Below, in pieces: positions 45,937 through 57,322 of a stretch of 64,000 nt of DNA. The notes beneath the pieces are model-generated. The model searched no databases. It saw only the letters and a program-made list of their open reading frames with translations, and had not been told where the DNA came from. The translations under genes were made by a program, and so were the position numbers. The stretch spans positions 124,001-188,000 of the forward strand of contig WAID01000014.1 of NCBI GenBank assembly GCA_016584495.1, read 5' to 3'. The DNA is from Celoporthe dispersa. Its lineage: Eukaryota > Ascomycota > Sordariomycetes > Diaporthales > Cryphonectriaceae. How positions within the stretch are numbered: the stretch's first letter is position 1; the number at the start of each line of letters is the position of its first letter.

Positions 45937-48185
45937 ATGTCCTCCAAGCGATCCCGTGCCACATACGAGGCAGACCTTCAGGCAAAACAGTCCCCCTTTG
46001 TGGTCTACGGCACACCCCTCCCGGCTTTTTGACCCAGAGGCCCGTGATGATGGCTCCTATGTCCCTATCTGGAAACAGGAGGTGACAGATGACAGGGGCA
46101 GAAAGCGTCTTCACGGTGCCTTTACCGGGGGCTGGAGCGCTGGGTATGTCTTCCGTCCCCCTTCCTGCCCAGCGGCATATCCTTCAGCTCAGCTCAACGC
46201 GACTCCCCCCCCCCCTCTCTCTCTTCTCGCGCTGCTGACCATCACTCTCCAGCTATTTCAATACTGTGGGGTCCAAGGAGGGATGGACACCTTCCACCTT
46301 TGTGTCCTCGCGGTCCAACCGCCGCAAGGACAACAAGTCGGCCCAAGAGCAGCGTCCAGAGGACTTCATGGACGACGAGGATCTCGCCGAGGCCGAGGAG
46401 TCCAGGAAGATACAGACCTCTAGCGCGTTTGCCGGCCTCGGTGCCACCGAGAAGGATGCGGGCAGGGCCGGCGCGCTGGCCGGTCTGTTCCACGTGCGAG
46501 GTGAGACTATGGGCACGAGACTGCTCAGGAAGATGGGTTGGCGGGACGGCCAGGGAGTCGGCCCTAGAGTGCGCAGGGGGGCAAACCTGGACATGGAGAC
46601 CAGCCAGCCCGGCGCGGACAAGACGTATCTCTTCGCACCCGAGAACGCCCTGATGGTCAGCTTTGTCAGGAAGGCTGACCGGAAGGGTCTCGGCTACAGC
46701 GGAGAGGAGAGGCTGGCACCACTAGGAGTCTCAAGATCGCGGCAGGCCTCAGATTCAGACGACGAAGAGGAGGACGGCGGAAGCCTGGGTCTTGGGAGGC
46801 CAAAGTTCCTGGGCTCTGGAGCCTCCAAGAAGAAGAGCACCAGTGGCGCCCGCGGCTCCATCGGGATCGGAGTCCTGAACGATACCGGCTCCGACGACGA
46901 AGACCCTTATGAGATTGGGCCTCGGATATCCTACAACCGGGTGATTGGTGGCGGCAAGAGCAGAAAGAAAAAGAGCGACGTTGTCCCCTCCACAGCGATC
47001 AACCCAACCCTGAAGTCGAAACCGGTATTCATGCCCAAGAGGGCCGCGGCTGTTGGCCAGTCGGGGACTGGCTTGCGCAAGTGCCACGACGGGCGACCAC
47101 CGTTGGAGGGCTTCGTGCTGGGCCGAGGTCCAGACCCTCTCATCTCCATGATCAATTCCGATGGCAGATACCCACCGCCTGAAATACCTAAAGGATGGAC
47201 ATCCAGCAGAAAGACTGAGGCCGCCGCCACCAACCCCTCACAATACACGTCCACGGCAGACGCAGCCAAGGCTTCGCAGCTGAACCCGACATCCCGTGCA
47301 GCTCTGCTGGGGGAGAAGCAACTGCCGGGCAAATCTGTCTTCGACTTCCTCTCTTCCGCGGCCAGGGACCGACTGGCGGCCGCGACTGGCAAAGGAGACC
47401 TACCGCAGGCCAAAGGTGAGGTCCCCGAGGGCTATGCTCTGTCAGAAGAGGAGAAGAGGCGCGGCCTCTTGGAACGAATCCCAAAGCTCGACAAGCAGAG
47501 CGCGCTGGCAGCCATGACTCGAGGCGCCGCGGGCGGCGGTCCGTATGGAGACAACGAGGACAAGCGGGCCAGATACCGGAGCTATCTGGAGCTACAGGCC
47601 GGGCTCAAGAGCGAGCCACCGGAAAGGGCCCCCAAGATGACCGGCGAGGAGTGGATACAGGAGCTGAATGAATTCTACAATGTTGCCAGGATCTTCCGGC
47701 CCATGACGGGGACTATGGCGTCCCGGTTCACGACGTCCAAGTCCTCCTCCGCCTCCGAAATGGCGACGGGCTCGGATGGTAGGGTTGGGGATGCCGGACT
47801 GCTGTCCAAGCCTGCGGCCAGACCTGAAGACCCCGCAGAGGCGGCCGCCAAGATGAACATGTTTGGGCCCATGACGAGATCTGTCGGCGACTTCTACCCT
47901 ACACGGCTTCTCTGCAAGCGGTTCAACGTCAAACCACCGTCACATGTACAGAGAGATGGAGACGGCAGCGCCAAGGGCGTGCAGAGACTAGGAACTGCGC
48001 CCATAGAACCGCAGGTCAGCACGCACAGCGACTCGTCATCGAGGAATACTCCACCTGCGCTGGGCGCCCAGAAACAGGGCGGTGCTGCTGTGGACAGCGG
48101 GAGGAATGAGGCCCTGGAGGGCAAACGAGCAGGAGAGGAGGTATTCAGAGCTATCTTTGGCGACAGTAGTGATGAGGAGGGCTGA
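45937..48185 (+). CDS. G-patch protein of the GPATCH1 (DUF1604) family, frameshifted
   Basis: Exons are 45937-46143 and 46253-48185 (712 aa after correction), with a 109-nt intron. The N-terminus is the DUF1604 module (SSKRSRATYEADLQAKQSPFVVYGTPLP, then DPEARDDGSYVPIWKQEVTDDRGRKRLHGAFTGGWSAGYFNTVGSKEGWTPSTF). The G-patch follows at about 147-180 (GETMGTRLLRKMGWRDGQGVGPRV). Further family blocks are ISYNR, GRPPLEGFVLG, and the C-terminal MNMFGPMTRSVGDFYPTRLLCKRFNVKPP. GPATCH1 associates with spliceosomes and DEAH helicases. In exon 1 the ATG frame stops at a TTTTTGA. Removing one T from the T5 at 46026-46030 gives the conserved PAFDPEARDD, and total length becomes divisible by three. Confidence 0.86.
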
Positions 48186-49362
48186 AGTGTGCCCGCAGCA
48201 TCTGGGGAGTCTGTCTACCCAGGCACGAAATGCTAAGTCGCCCTAGGACGCTGGTGCCAATGCGATGGACTATGCGCTGGTCCCATGCAGTACTCCATTC
48301 TTGTTCTGACTCCGCCCTGTCTGGTACTAAACGAGGAGCGCCCAGCCCCTGAGGCCATCATTTACTAGTCTCTCCGTCGAGCGCAGGTGTCCAACCAAGA
48401 CGGGTGCAGACAAAGTGGAGGACCACGACAGCGGCATGCTTTGACCGTCTAGGCACCTGATCCCATAACTTCCTCCCTCTTCCTATCTCTGCAAGGAGGG
48501 GAATGAATTATCCTCAAACACCCTATACAGGCCCGCGCGCGGAGAAGACCAAGAGATGGGGGGAACCATACAAGACCCCACAGGGGTGCAGAACATTGGT
48601 GCTAAAGAACCCCCCCCCCCTCTCTCTCTCTTCTACAGGCGGCTACTGCCCATCCACCCCGCTGTAGAACCTATGGCGTGTATGGGCGGCCTAGGGGCCC
48701 CAGCACCCTGGCCCCTAGGGTGTTAAACGCCTAGCCTCTAGACTGCCTGGCGGGCATGGGGCCTGGGTACCATAAGTACATACAGTACTACGGTACCTAG
48801 TTGGTTAGCAGCGGCTAGGCCTACGACGGATTCCTCAGCGAACGCCTTACCGTCCCCATCCCAACCCAGCCATCCACATCCATCCACACCTTCATCTCTC
48901 ACCTCATTTCGATTCGCCCGCCCGCAATTTCGACGGCAATTCTACTACGCCCAAAAAGAAAACCCACTTGATCAATGTGTGCGACCGCTCTGCTGTGCAC
49001 TGGCGCTGTTTCTCGCTTCGACCTGCCGCCCTCCTGCTCTTGAGAGTCAGCGTTCCATCCTGTGACCCAAGGGAACCCCCACACCACTTTGTTGCAGCAC
49101 AGAAGCGCCGGTCCTCCCTCCTCCTCGTCTCCCTCCTCCTCCTCTGGCGTCTGATGCTGGCGTGGAGCAACTCGTCCTAGCCGCCCGTCACACCTCGTCG
49201 CAGCAGCACCTCTTCTCCTGAAAGGGGTTCAGAACACTACCGGGAATCGCTCTCAAGACGGCAGACCACAGCACTCGCCCTTCCACACCCACGCCCACCA
49301 CCTCATCGACACAGGCTGATCCCGTCCGACGGAACGTCACTGCCGTCTCCACCTCGTTCAAG
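48186..49362. other. Intergenic region, 1.2 kb
   Basis: This region separates the G-patch gene from the Whi2-like gene. It includes a C10 run followed by TC repeats (48610-48631) and a strong 10-bp hairpin at 48690-48719 (listed separately). The last about 450 bp are pyrimidine-rich, probably the leader of the next gene. A short ORF at 48968-49180 has no domain. Confidence 0.4.
48690..48719. repeat. Perfect 10-bp inverted repeat, 10-nt loop
   Basis: CCTAGGGGCC at 48690-48699 and its exact complement GGCCCCTAGG at 48710-48719 could form a hairpin in DNA or transcript. It sits downstream of the G-patch gene by about 500 bp. Its function is unknown. Confidence 0.7.
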
Positions 49363-51274
49363 TTGTCAGCGCCAAAGGAATCCAGTCCCGGACCCTCGGC
49401 GTCCAGTCCTGGGCCATCTCCATCCCCTTCGAGGAGACGACTTGTCGTTGGCGGCGACGCCCTGTGCGCATCCAATCAATCCACAGCCCACGGCAGTCAG
49501 GACAGCTCTGCCCAGCCAGTCGACGACCAGGAGCAGCAGCAGCAGCAACAGCAGCAACAACAGCAGCAGCAACAACAACAACAACAACAACAAAACTCTA
49601 CCCCCTCAATCGAGGACCTACCACAGTCTCCGCCGCCACAGTACCCAGCTTCCGAAGCCTCTATCTCGACTCTCACCTCGGTCGTCTCTTACCGTACAGC
49701 ACCGCCACCCTTCTCCTCGCTCTTTGTCCCCTCCTCGCCCACCGACCAGCCGGACACCGTCGCCTCTGCTCTTGAGACACGAGACGCCCCTGGCCCTGGC
49801 CCTACCGCTCCCTACTCGTCCGACCTACCAGATTCTCACGCTCGCGAGAAAGCATCTGCTCCTGCGTACGAACCACCTACCCCCTCTGGCCCCTCCGAAC
49901 CCTCGACTGTCTCTCAGGACGCCGTCGCGGAAACCAAGCGTGCTCTCCCCCGAGACACAAAGGCAGAGGGCAGCTCCCGCGCCAAGGACGACGAGACCGA
50001 ACCCCCGCCAGCATACTCGGAGGGATACAGCCCCCTCCAGTCTTTTTGCATACGTGATGGCAGCCGCCGGAGGAGCTTCGAGTATCATTACTCAGGTGCA
50101 ACAGGGCGGTCCGCCCATCAACACCCTCGGAGGTAGGAAGTTATCGGTGCTCTGAACCATGATGGACATTTTGGAGAGGCATGGTCGCTGACTTCTCATT
50201 GGGGGCGTGAATTGCAGATGTCGGCGCCGATGAGACTATTGCTATGGACCTACGGTAGGTCGATCTTGAAACTCGCTCCAACATGTGACGACAAGATCAG
50301 CCCGCGCTGACATACAACACCAGGGGCACACGTTTTGTTCTCTCCAGGGACGAGCTATTGACGTTGCCGGAATTTGTTCTTCTCTCCTTGTTCCCGAACG
50401 GCTTGTTCCCCGAGGGGCATATGGGCGGCACTGAAGGAGACGCCGTCCAGGTTGATGTAGGCTGGCTCCACACGACACGTCCAGAGTTGTACCTGTACAC
50501 AGGCTAACGCGAGGTCATTCTCCTTGTACAGTACGACCCAGAATCCCTGCAGTACATGCTCGACTTCTTCCGCAAGGTGGCATCGTCCATCCCCTCCGAC
50601 ACGTCCCCTCCGGCATCACAAGATGGCGATGCGATGTCTATAGAACCACTTGTGGGTGCGTCACGCGACGACGCCTCCAAACGGGCGGGCATCATCGTGC
50701 TGCGCGAAGACCTCGACTTCTACGTCATCCCGCCCAAGGCAGGCATCCAGCAGGCAGAGATGATTGAGGTCAAGAGGGCCGCAGCCAGGGCGCTCCTGAA
50801 GCAGGATGGCATCTTCTCTGGACTGAAGCGCAGTGACGAGCCAGGGACTACGGAGGCGCATCTGATCGAGATGTTGACGGCAGGGTAGGTCCACACACAC
50901 ACACATGACCCCATAAGACAGACCATAGGCGTCTCTGCGCAGAGAGGGAGACCTGCATCTTGCTAACACGGCCTCTCTCACATAGTGGCTTCAATCACGA
51001 TGATCAGTGGGGACACCGAGCAGGCGAGCCTGGCAAGGCTGTGGTGTGCAGCCTGGCGCTGGCGAGGCTGCGCAGCGACATCCGCGGCAACGAGATGGGC
51101 GGCAACAATGCGGTCGGCATGGCACAGAAGCTCCTGCTGTTCTGGCGGAAGCCGGCCAGGAGGTGCTGGTGGGAGGGCGTTGAGCTCAACGACGTGGAGG
51201 GCGTGGAGGGCACGCTGAAGGTGTGGATCAGGCGGGTGTGGACCCTCGAGATGAGCGTCATCGGGCTGCGATAA
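49363..51274 (+). CDS. whi2: Whi2-like BTB/POZ growth-regulation protein, start and frame uncertain
   Basis: Exons are about 49363-50132, 50218-50254, 50324-50456, 50532-50884 and 50986-51274 (526 aa after correction). The C-terminal core is Whi2-like: MAAAGGASSIITQVQQGGPPINTLGDVGADETIAMDLRGTRFVLSRDELLTLPEFVLLSLFPNGLFPEG, then YDPESLQYMLDFFRK and DFYVIPPK. Yeast Whi2 links nutrient stress to growth arrest and is related to KCTD proteins. Upstream is a disordered region with about 20 Gln (49534-49593) and a PPPAYSEGYSPLQSF segment leading into the core, so it looks coding. Its frame differs from the core: one T too many at 50043-50047. No in-frame ATG exists upstream; the frame opens with TTG at 49363. 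Translation could instead begin at the ATG of MAAAGG (50065), which needs no correction. Confidence 0.75.
49534..49593 (+). repeat. CAG/CAA tract encoding about 20 Gln
   Basis: A mixed CAG/CAA repeat in the N-terminal low-complexity part of the Whi2-like gene. The mixed codons suggest an older tract that is less prone to slippage than pure CAG. Confidence 0.85.
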
Positions 51275-53716
51275 TTTTGTAGTATTGTTGCATAAGAGCA
51301 ACGGGGTTAGCGGGGTTTCTTTTTCGATTATATGGGCGAGCGATATGGGGAAAGAAGGGGGAGAGGGGGAGAGAGGGAGAAAGAGAAGGGAGAGGGAGAG
51401 ACAGGTTGAAGACATACCCTTTTTTCTTTTTTTTCCCTTTGCTTTGCTGAACGGTCCGCTTTGCTATATCCTGGGTATACGCGCAGCATATTCACACAAC
51501 AGTGATGTTCGACGGCAGGTTTCCTAAACTATCCAGAGGCTTCAACGGCATAATGCAGATACTTTTTTTTTCCCTTCCTTTTTGCGTTGACAATTATTCA
51601 GGGTCTGAACTTTTGAAGGAGTATATACGTAACTACTCTCAACCGTAGGCTACGAAGACGCATACTGGACAAGGCATAGCACAGCGAGTTCCGTCTAGAG
51701 ATACAGCCTATGACATATAAAAGGTTCGCCCCGCCCGCATTGACGTCAGCAAGACAGAGGTAAGCATATCTGAAACCTTTTACTTCAGCGCCTCTAGTAA
51801 CTAAGTGTTCACTACGCCCAAACCAGGAAGAGGGGCAGAGAGGGAAAGGGGACCACCAGAAAATGGTGGCGGGATGCTCAAAACAAGACAAGCCACCCGA
51901 GGGGTTCTACTGGGATCAGATATAATATCGTCTGGTGGGAACTTGATTAGTATTGCAGACCAGTTCCTTGAGGCGTATAGCGGCGGAAGGCCAAGGATAG
52001 AGAAAGAAAAAAGAATAAAAAAGGTCATGAGCGCGGTGGGTTGTTAGAGTGGGTGGCGTATCCCAGTCTCAGTCCACAGGGGTACCAGAGCGGCGCTCAA
52101 GATTCAAGAGCACAGACAAGACTCAGCAGATACACGCATTGAGAATGGGCTTGACACCAGAGACAGTTCCGGGTGGTTGCCAATGCTTGGATCTCAAACT
52201 TCGACTTACAGATACTGAGGGAAAAGAGTGCTACCATCTCAGCAGAGCCTGCTTGTACAATCAGTATCTGGTAAAAGCCTCCTCTGCCCATCTGTACTTT
52301 CAAACTTTTATCTTGCAAGAACCCCTGCCATATAAACAAGCCCTCTGATAGCAATGAGGTTGGTCAGGCACACACGCTCTCTCTCAAGCCAATAAGTTTC
52401 AGCACTTTGGGTATTGCTGTTAATGCCTAACCAGATTATTTGTTCAATCTCTTTTCCTGAATTTCCGTAGCCTGTCCAGGTGCCAATACTCTTTTTCTAG
52501 AGCAATATTGACCAGCCTTGCAAAGATGAAAATTTCAGGCCATGCCTAGGAATCCATCTTCTCTCGGCAGAATATAGTGGGGGATCACAGGCTTGGTGGT
52601 AGTATAAGAGTTGGGATCAAGTGTCCCCGGGTCGTCTTGTGATGGCGCATAGCTTGCTTGTGGGACGCTGCGCTACTGCTCGTGCGGCCCGCCAACTGCC
52701 TTTTGTGGTGAGGTCTCATCAGTGGGCATTCACGTATAAGAGCATGGCCCTTTCTTATTGGCTCACTGAGACTCATAGGCTCCAGTGCTCGGATATATAA
52801 GGCCGTCTCTTTTCTATCCAGAAAATATTTCAGATTCAACCACGTTTGTATTTTCGCCCGGCTTGTCTCATACATCTATTCCAATAGTCCATAGATTAGA
52901 CAGAGTCTTGCAGGTCCTGTGTGTGCGCGAGTGAATCACTGGCAAAGGCCTAGTTTAAACCCCACTAGCCAGCCAGCAGCCATCCCTAGATAGCCTCGGC
53001 CTTTCTGGCTGTCCGTTCATTCGTTTCTTTCTTTCCTTTCTTCCTTCTGTAGCGTTCACTGGATATCGGTTCCTTTCCCATAGGTCCTCTTAGGTACTTT
53101 CAAAAGTGTATATGGCAGTGTATATTTGGCTGTTCTCCTAAGACAAGGCTAAGAGAGACCTACAGTGGTGCCTGGCGCGCGAGCTACGTAAGCCAAGAGC
53201 GGCGTTGTGCTCACCCGGCTCAACTGGCTCGCGTGATTGGCAGGCGCGATTGGGGCTGGCCGCAAGCCCCCCGAGTTTGAGTGAGTGAAAGACCGGGCGT
53301 ATACGTCAATGTTTTATGGAGCGTGGTGAAACTATTGAGACACGGTCATGCTGGCGAGGTTCATATATAAGATGGTGCACAGATGGGAAGAGGTCCACCA
53401 CGTGCATCCATCACCAGCACCACACCTTACTTGTGGTGGCTCAGTTTTGAAACAATTTCCAAGCTCATGGCGTGCAGTGCGCTCCTATTGTGGTAGCCGG
53501 TAGGGGGGACCCAGACCTTCACTGCATGTTTGAGTTACTGCCTATAATACAAGGCTTATTGACATAGAGAAGAGGCAGGTGCAGTGATAGACTGGCATAC
53601 CATCTTGGCTCTTTCCTCCCAATAATAAGGTAAGTGGGTCAACTCTAGTCGTCATCTCTCAGTCTTCCCTTCCCCTTCGAACACACTACTGAGATGGGTT
53701 GCCACAGACTTTGAAT
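51275..53716. other. Large intergenic region with isolated promoter-like elements
   Basis: About 2.4 kb without a supported protein gene. Purine- and T-rich runs fill 51340-51445. A well-formed CCAAT (reverse, 52757-52761) and TATATAA (52794-52800) pair points rightward but has no ORF downstream. A second TATATAA at 53364-53370 lies about 350 bp upstream of the dehydrogenase. A GC-rich block at 53160-53290, with a small GGGGCT/AGCCCC hairpin (53252-53270), stands out. A 96-aa minus-strand ORF (52875-52585) shows no domain. Confidence 0.4.
52757..52800 (+). promoter_or_regulatory. CCAAT (reverse) plus TATA pair without a known gene
   Basis: ATTGG at 52757-52761 is followed by TATATAAGG at 52794-52802 and a pyrimidine-rich stretch. 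Spacing resembles a strong RNA polymerase II promoter, but no protein gene follows within 900 bp. Confidence 0.35.
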
Positions 53717-55471
53717 ATGGGACGCCTCTTAGGGATGCTGGCTGTCGTCATGACAGCCATGACCTCTCATCCCACAGTTCTCGTCCTGGCACAGTCAACC
53801 GCCACCTCTGCCACAACAACCACGACGGAATCATCCTCCTCCTCCTCCTCCTGCCCAACAGTCCTGGTTCCATCATACGAAGCTCCGGTCGTGGGCTCAG
53901 GATGGACGGCGCAGCTGGTCGCGCAGAACCTTTCTGCGCCCAGAGGTATCATCTTCGACGGGAACGGTGCTCTCCTCGTCGTCCAGCAGGGCACGGGCAT
54001 CCTGCACATGACCCTCAGCGACAATGGGGGGACTTGTCTTGTTGTTGACCAGACCAAGACCTTAGTGGACAATACGGATGTGAGTAGGCTGATGAGAAAT
54101 CCACCTTGACGGGACAACAGGATAAAGTCTTTCCTTTGGCTTACAATCGTGGATATATTAATAGCTGAATCACGGCATCCAACTGTCGGCTGATGGGAGA
54201 ACCTTGTATGCATCCACCTCGGACGAGGTATATCAATGGTCCTACAGTGCTGCCAATGGAACAGTGGGAGATAACATCACGCTCATTACCAATATGAGCA
54301 ATACTGATGTCAGTTCATGAGAGCTCACCCTCTGCGTTCTTATCAGCACATGTTGCTGGCCTTGGCGTGATGACCAGGCCACACTTGCTGACTGCCTGGC
54401 CTGGCGATTCTACAGCACGTCTCGCGCACCCTCCTGCTCTCGCAAAAGACCAACGGCACCCTGATCGTCTCCCGAGGCAGCTCAGAGAACATAGACCCTA
54501 TCGCCCAGCAGCTCAGCTCCGGCCACTCCCAGATCAAGGCCTTCGACCTCACCAACCTCACCGCCGGCGGCCAGCCGTACGACTTCCCATCCGAGGGCAG
54601 GTTGCTCGGCTGGGGCCTCAGGAACAGCGTCGGCGTCGCAGAGCACCCGCTGACGGGGGGCATCTATTCGGTCGAGAACTCGGCGGACCAGGTCGAGCGG
54701 AACGGGACCGACATCCACCAGGACAACCCCGGCGAGGAGATGAATTACCACGGGTTCCTCCTCAACAACAACAACAGCGGTTCTACAGACAAAAACGAGA
54801 ACCAGGGCGGTAATTACGGCTACCCTGACTGCTTCGCGCTCTGGGGTACCGATGTCCCCGACAAAGGATCACTGATCGTCGGGAGCCAATTCGCGCTGGA
54901 CCCTTTCTCGAGCACTCTGAACGACACGACCTGCGCCCAAGACTTCGTCCCGCCGCGTCTGACATTCCAGGCCCACACGGCCCCGCTGGATATCCTGTTC
55001 GATGCTGAGGGCACGACCGCTTATATCACATTCCACGGCAGCTGGGACAGGACTGGCACCGTGGGGTACAGGTTGTCCGCGGTACAATTCATGACGAACG
55101 GGACACCCGTTGCACCGCCCGACAGCACCAACGCAACGACAGACATCCTCAGCAACGCCGACCTGTCCAAGTGTCCTGACGGGTGCTTCCGGCCTGTAGG
55201 GTTGGCCTGGGACAGCCAGGGCCGCCTGTTCATGAGCTCCGACTCTACGGGCGAGATATACGTCCTGCAGCAGGCCGAGGTGACAACAGCCAGCGGCACA
55301 GGCACCACGACCAGCTCCTCCTCCTCCACAGGGACGCTGGTGACCTCGACCACCTCGCCCAACCTGGCGCCGCGGTCGGCTAGGGATCGGCCTGGCGGGG
55401 AGTCACTCTGGCTGACCTGCGTGGCCGTTGCTCTGTCGCTGCTCTGTGGTGCATTATTGCCCATGGCCTGA
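53717..55471 (+). CDS. Secreted, probably GPI-anchored sorbosone/glucose dehydrogenase-like protein
   Basis: Exons are 53717-54079, 54165-54308 and 54416-55471 (520 aa), with introns of 85 and 107 nt; all junctions are phase 0. A signal peptide covers the first about 25 residues. The body is a beta-propeller of the sorbosone/soluble glucose dehydrogenase type (LSAPRGIIFDGNGALLVVQQGTGI, LNHGIQLSADGRTLYAST, GRLLGWGLRNSVGVAEHP, GGIYSVENSADQ, GEEMNYHGF, GGNYGYPDCFALW, LDILFDAEGTTAYITFHGSWDR, FRPVGLAWDSQGRLFMSSDSTGEIYVL). Related fungal enzymes use pyrroloquinoline quinone (family AA12). The C-terminus has a Ser/Thr-rich linker and a hydrophobic tail typical of GPI attachment. Substrate is unknown. 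The frame is intact; I start at the in-frame ATG 53717. Confidence 0.88.
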
Positions 55472-56084
55472 GTAATTGAATCAGGCAGATAGATGATGCA
55501 CGGGCAAGTTCTGTCGGGAGTCAATGTTGTTTTCCCACTGTCTTGGGGAGTGAAGAGGGGCGGAGAGGGGAGCACAGAAATAATATAACACACTGGGACA
55601 GGTAATTGTCATTCCTTCGTTGTTCCTGTAGCCGCAACTAACAGTCATTCTACCTTACTGGTCTTATCTGTTCTGAATACGTTGGCTGAGTGAGCGGCGG
55701 ATGATGCTTCCTCTCCTGGGCTGGGACAGTAGTAGGAGAATGTATATGTATAGCTCTCAGGACGCTGCTTCAGGCCAGCGGTCGACGAGGACACGCAGTG
55801 GATACTGGAAGCACAGGCGGGATTTGTCCCGCGAGATTGTCTCGGCAGAAACAGAACATCGATATGAGCGGCACGCCAACCATCCCTCTCTTACGAAAAT
55901 GTCAAAACGTATATGACCAGGACACACACACACACACACACAACTATGCATTTCTTCAGATGGTCCAGACGTGTGAGAATCTTGCCGTTTTATATCGAAT
56001 AGCCAGCCCCACCCCTATTGACCCGAACGCCGTGCAGCAGCAGCCTCTTTGAATGCATCCATCACCTTTCTCACTCTTTTCCAG
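55472..56084. other. Convergent intergenic region
   Basis: This stretch lies between two convergent stop codons. It has an (AC)n microsatellite at 55922-55942. No ORF is supported. Confidence 0.5.
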
Positions 56085-57322
56085 TTACTCCTCCAGCGTC
56101 TTGACCACATCCCACTCGCCCCTCAGGTTCTCCTTCCACAGCGTGACCTTTGTTGTCGGCACCGCTCACGGCAAGAACATTCCCGCTCAGGGACCAGCTT
56201 ACGCGCCACACAGAGGTGTCAAAGCTGAGCACCTTGGAGTTCCACTGGCCAGGGCTGGACGGGTCGGACGTCCAGATGCGAACCGTCTTGTCCTGGGACG
56301 CGCTCGCAATGTAGCTCTTCTGTAGCACCGTCGGGCTCCAGGCGACATCGCGCACCCAGTCGGTGTGGCCCGTCAGGGGCTCCCGCTCTGGCTTGTAGCC
56401 ATTGGTTGCCGGATCATAGACCCAGATCTTGACCAGATTGTCACATCCTCCCGTCACGAACCGCCGGTTGCCAGTGGCGCCGGGGCCGGGGGCGCTCGAG
56501 ACTATAGAGCCCGGGGTGGTGGCAGGCGCCCAGGACACCGAGTTGACGCCGAGACCGTGGGCGGGGAAGCTGCTGTGGTCAAAGTTGTTGTCCTTGAACT
56601 CGACGACAGAGACATTCCCGTCCGAAGATGCACAGGCCAGCAGGCAGCCAGACTCGTGGGGCGACCAGGACACGATGTTGACCGAGGCCTTGTGCAGGGC
56701 GAAGTCGAAGATGCGCTGCCAGGTGCCCTGCTGCTCGCGCCAGATGAAGACCTTGCCGTCGTACCCGGCCGAGGCCAGGATGTTGCCGTATTTGGGGTGC
56801 GCCCAGGAGACACACCAGACTGCGCCCTCGTGCCTGTAACGACAGCATCATGATACTGTCAGCCCCAGGTTTGTCCTCGTCATGCGCTCGCACTGTCTTT
56901 TCTTTTTTTTTTTTCTCTCCCTTTTCAAGACACCAGACTTACCCCTTAAGCGTCTCCGTCAGCCGCTGGGTCTCACCCTCGATCTCAAAGATCTTGATCG
57001 TACGGTCGGAGGAGCAGGTAGCGAGGCGACGGCCGTAGTAGTCGAGGACAGCATCATGCTAGATCAACGGCAGGAGGTGTCAGCAGCAGCAGCCAACAGA
57101 GAACGGACGACCATTGTCGCAAGAAGGCGGCATCCTCCGCTGGTTGTGCCCCAGCGGAATGGTCCAACGGAAAGGGAGGGAGGGGCTTGGTTTCTTGCGC
57201 CTGACGTACTATCATGTCATCGTGACCAGAGTTGGAAATCACCTGCGTCGCCTGCTAAAGTGTCAGTCTCGAGCGCAATCTCACAAGAGTCCCTGTCACC
57301 TGGGAACGGGTTCACGGACCAT
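56085..57322 (-). CDS. sec13: Sec13 (COPII coat and nuclear pore WD40 protein), 3' frameshift
   Basis: Exons, in transcript order, are 57322-57320 (ATG only), 57251-57210, 57058-56943 and 56833-56085 (302 aa after correction), with introns of 68, 151 and 109 nt. The start reads M-ATQVISNSGHDDMI-HDAVLDYYGRRLATCSSD, the canonical Sec13 N-terminus. Six WD repeats follow, with GHEGAVWCVSWAHPKYGN, GYDGKVFIWREQ, SWSPHESGCLLACASSDG, RRFVTGGCDNLVKIW, GHTDWVRDVAWSP and SASQDKTVRIW. The last repeat shifts frame at 56147-56151. Removing one base gives NKVTLWKENLRGEWDVVKTLEE and a stop at 56085, the expected end. Sec13 pairs with Sec31 in COPII and with Nup145C/Nup84 in the nuclear pore. Confidence 0.92.
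57252..57319 (-). other. Intron immediately after the Sec13 start codon
   Basis: On the minus strand the donor GTCCGT directly follows ATG, a CTGAC branch lies near the end, and the acceptor is AGCAG. The join gives M-ATQVISNSGHDDMI. No other ATG upstream produces an open join, so the first coding exon is only three bases. Confidence 0.75.

Noticed and set aside
52585..52875. A 96-aa minus-strand frame in a large intergenic region
   Set aside because: No domain, and a TATA-type sequence lies inside it; no support as a gene.
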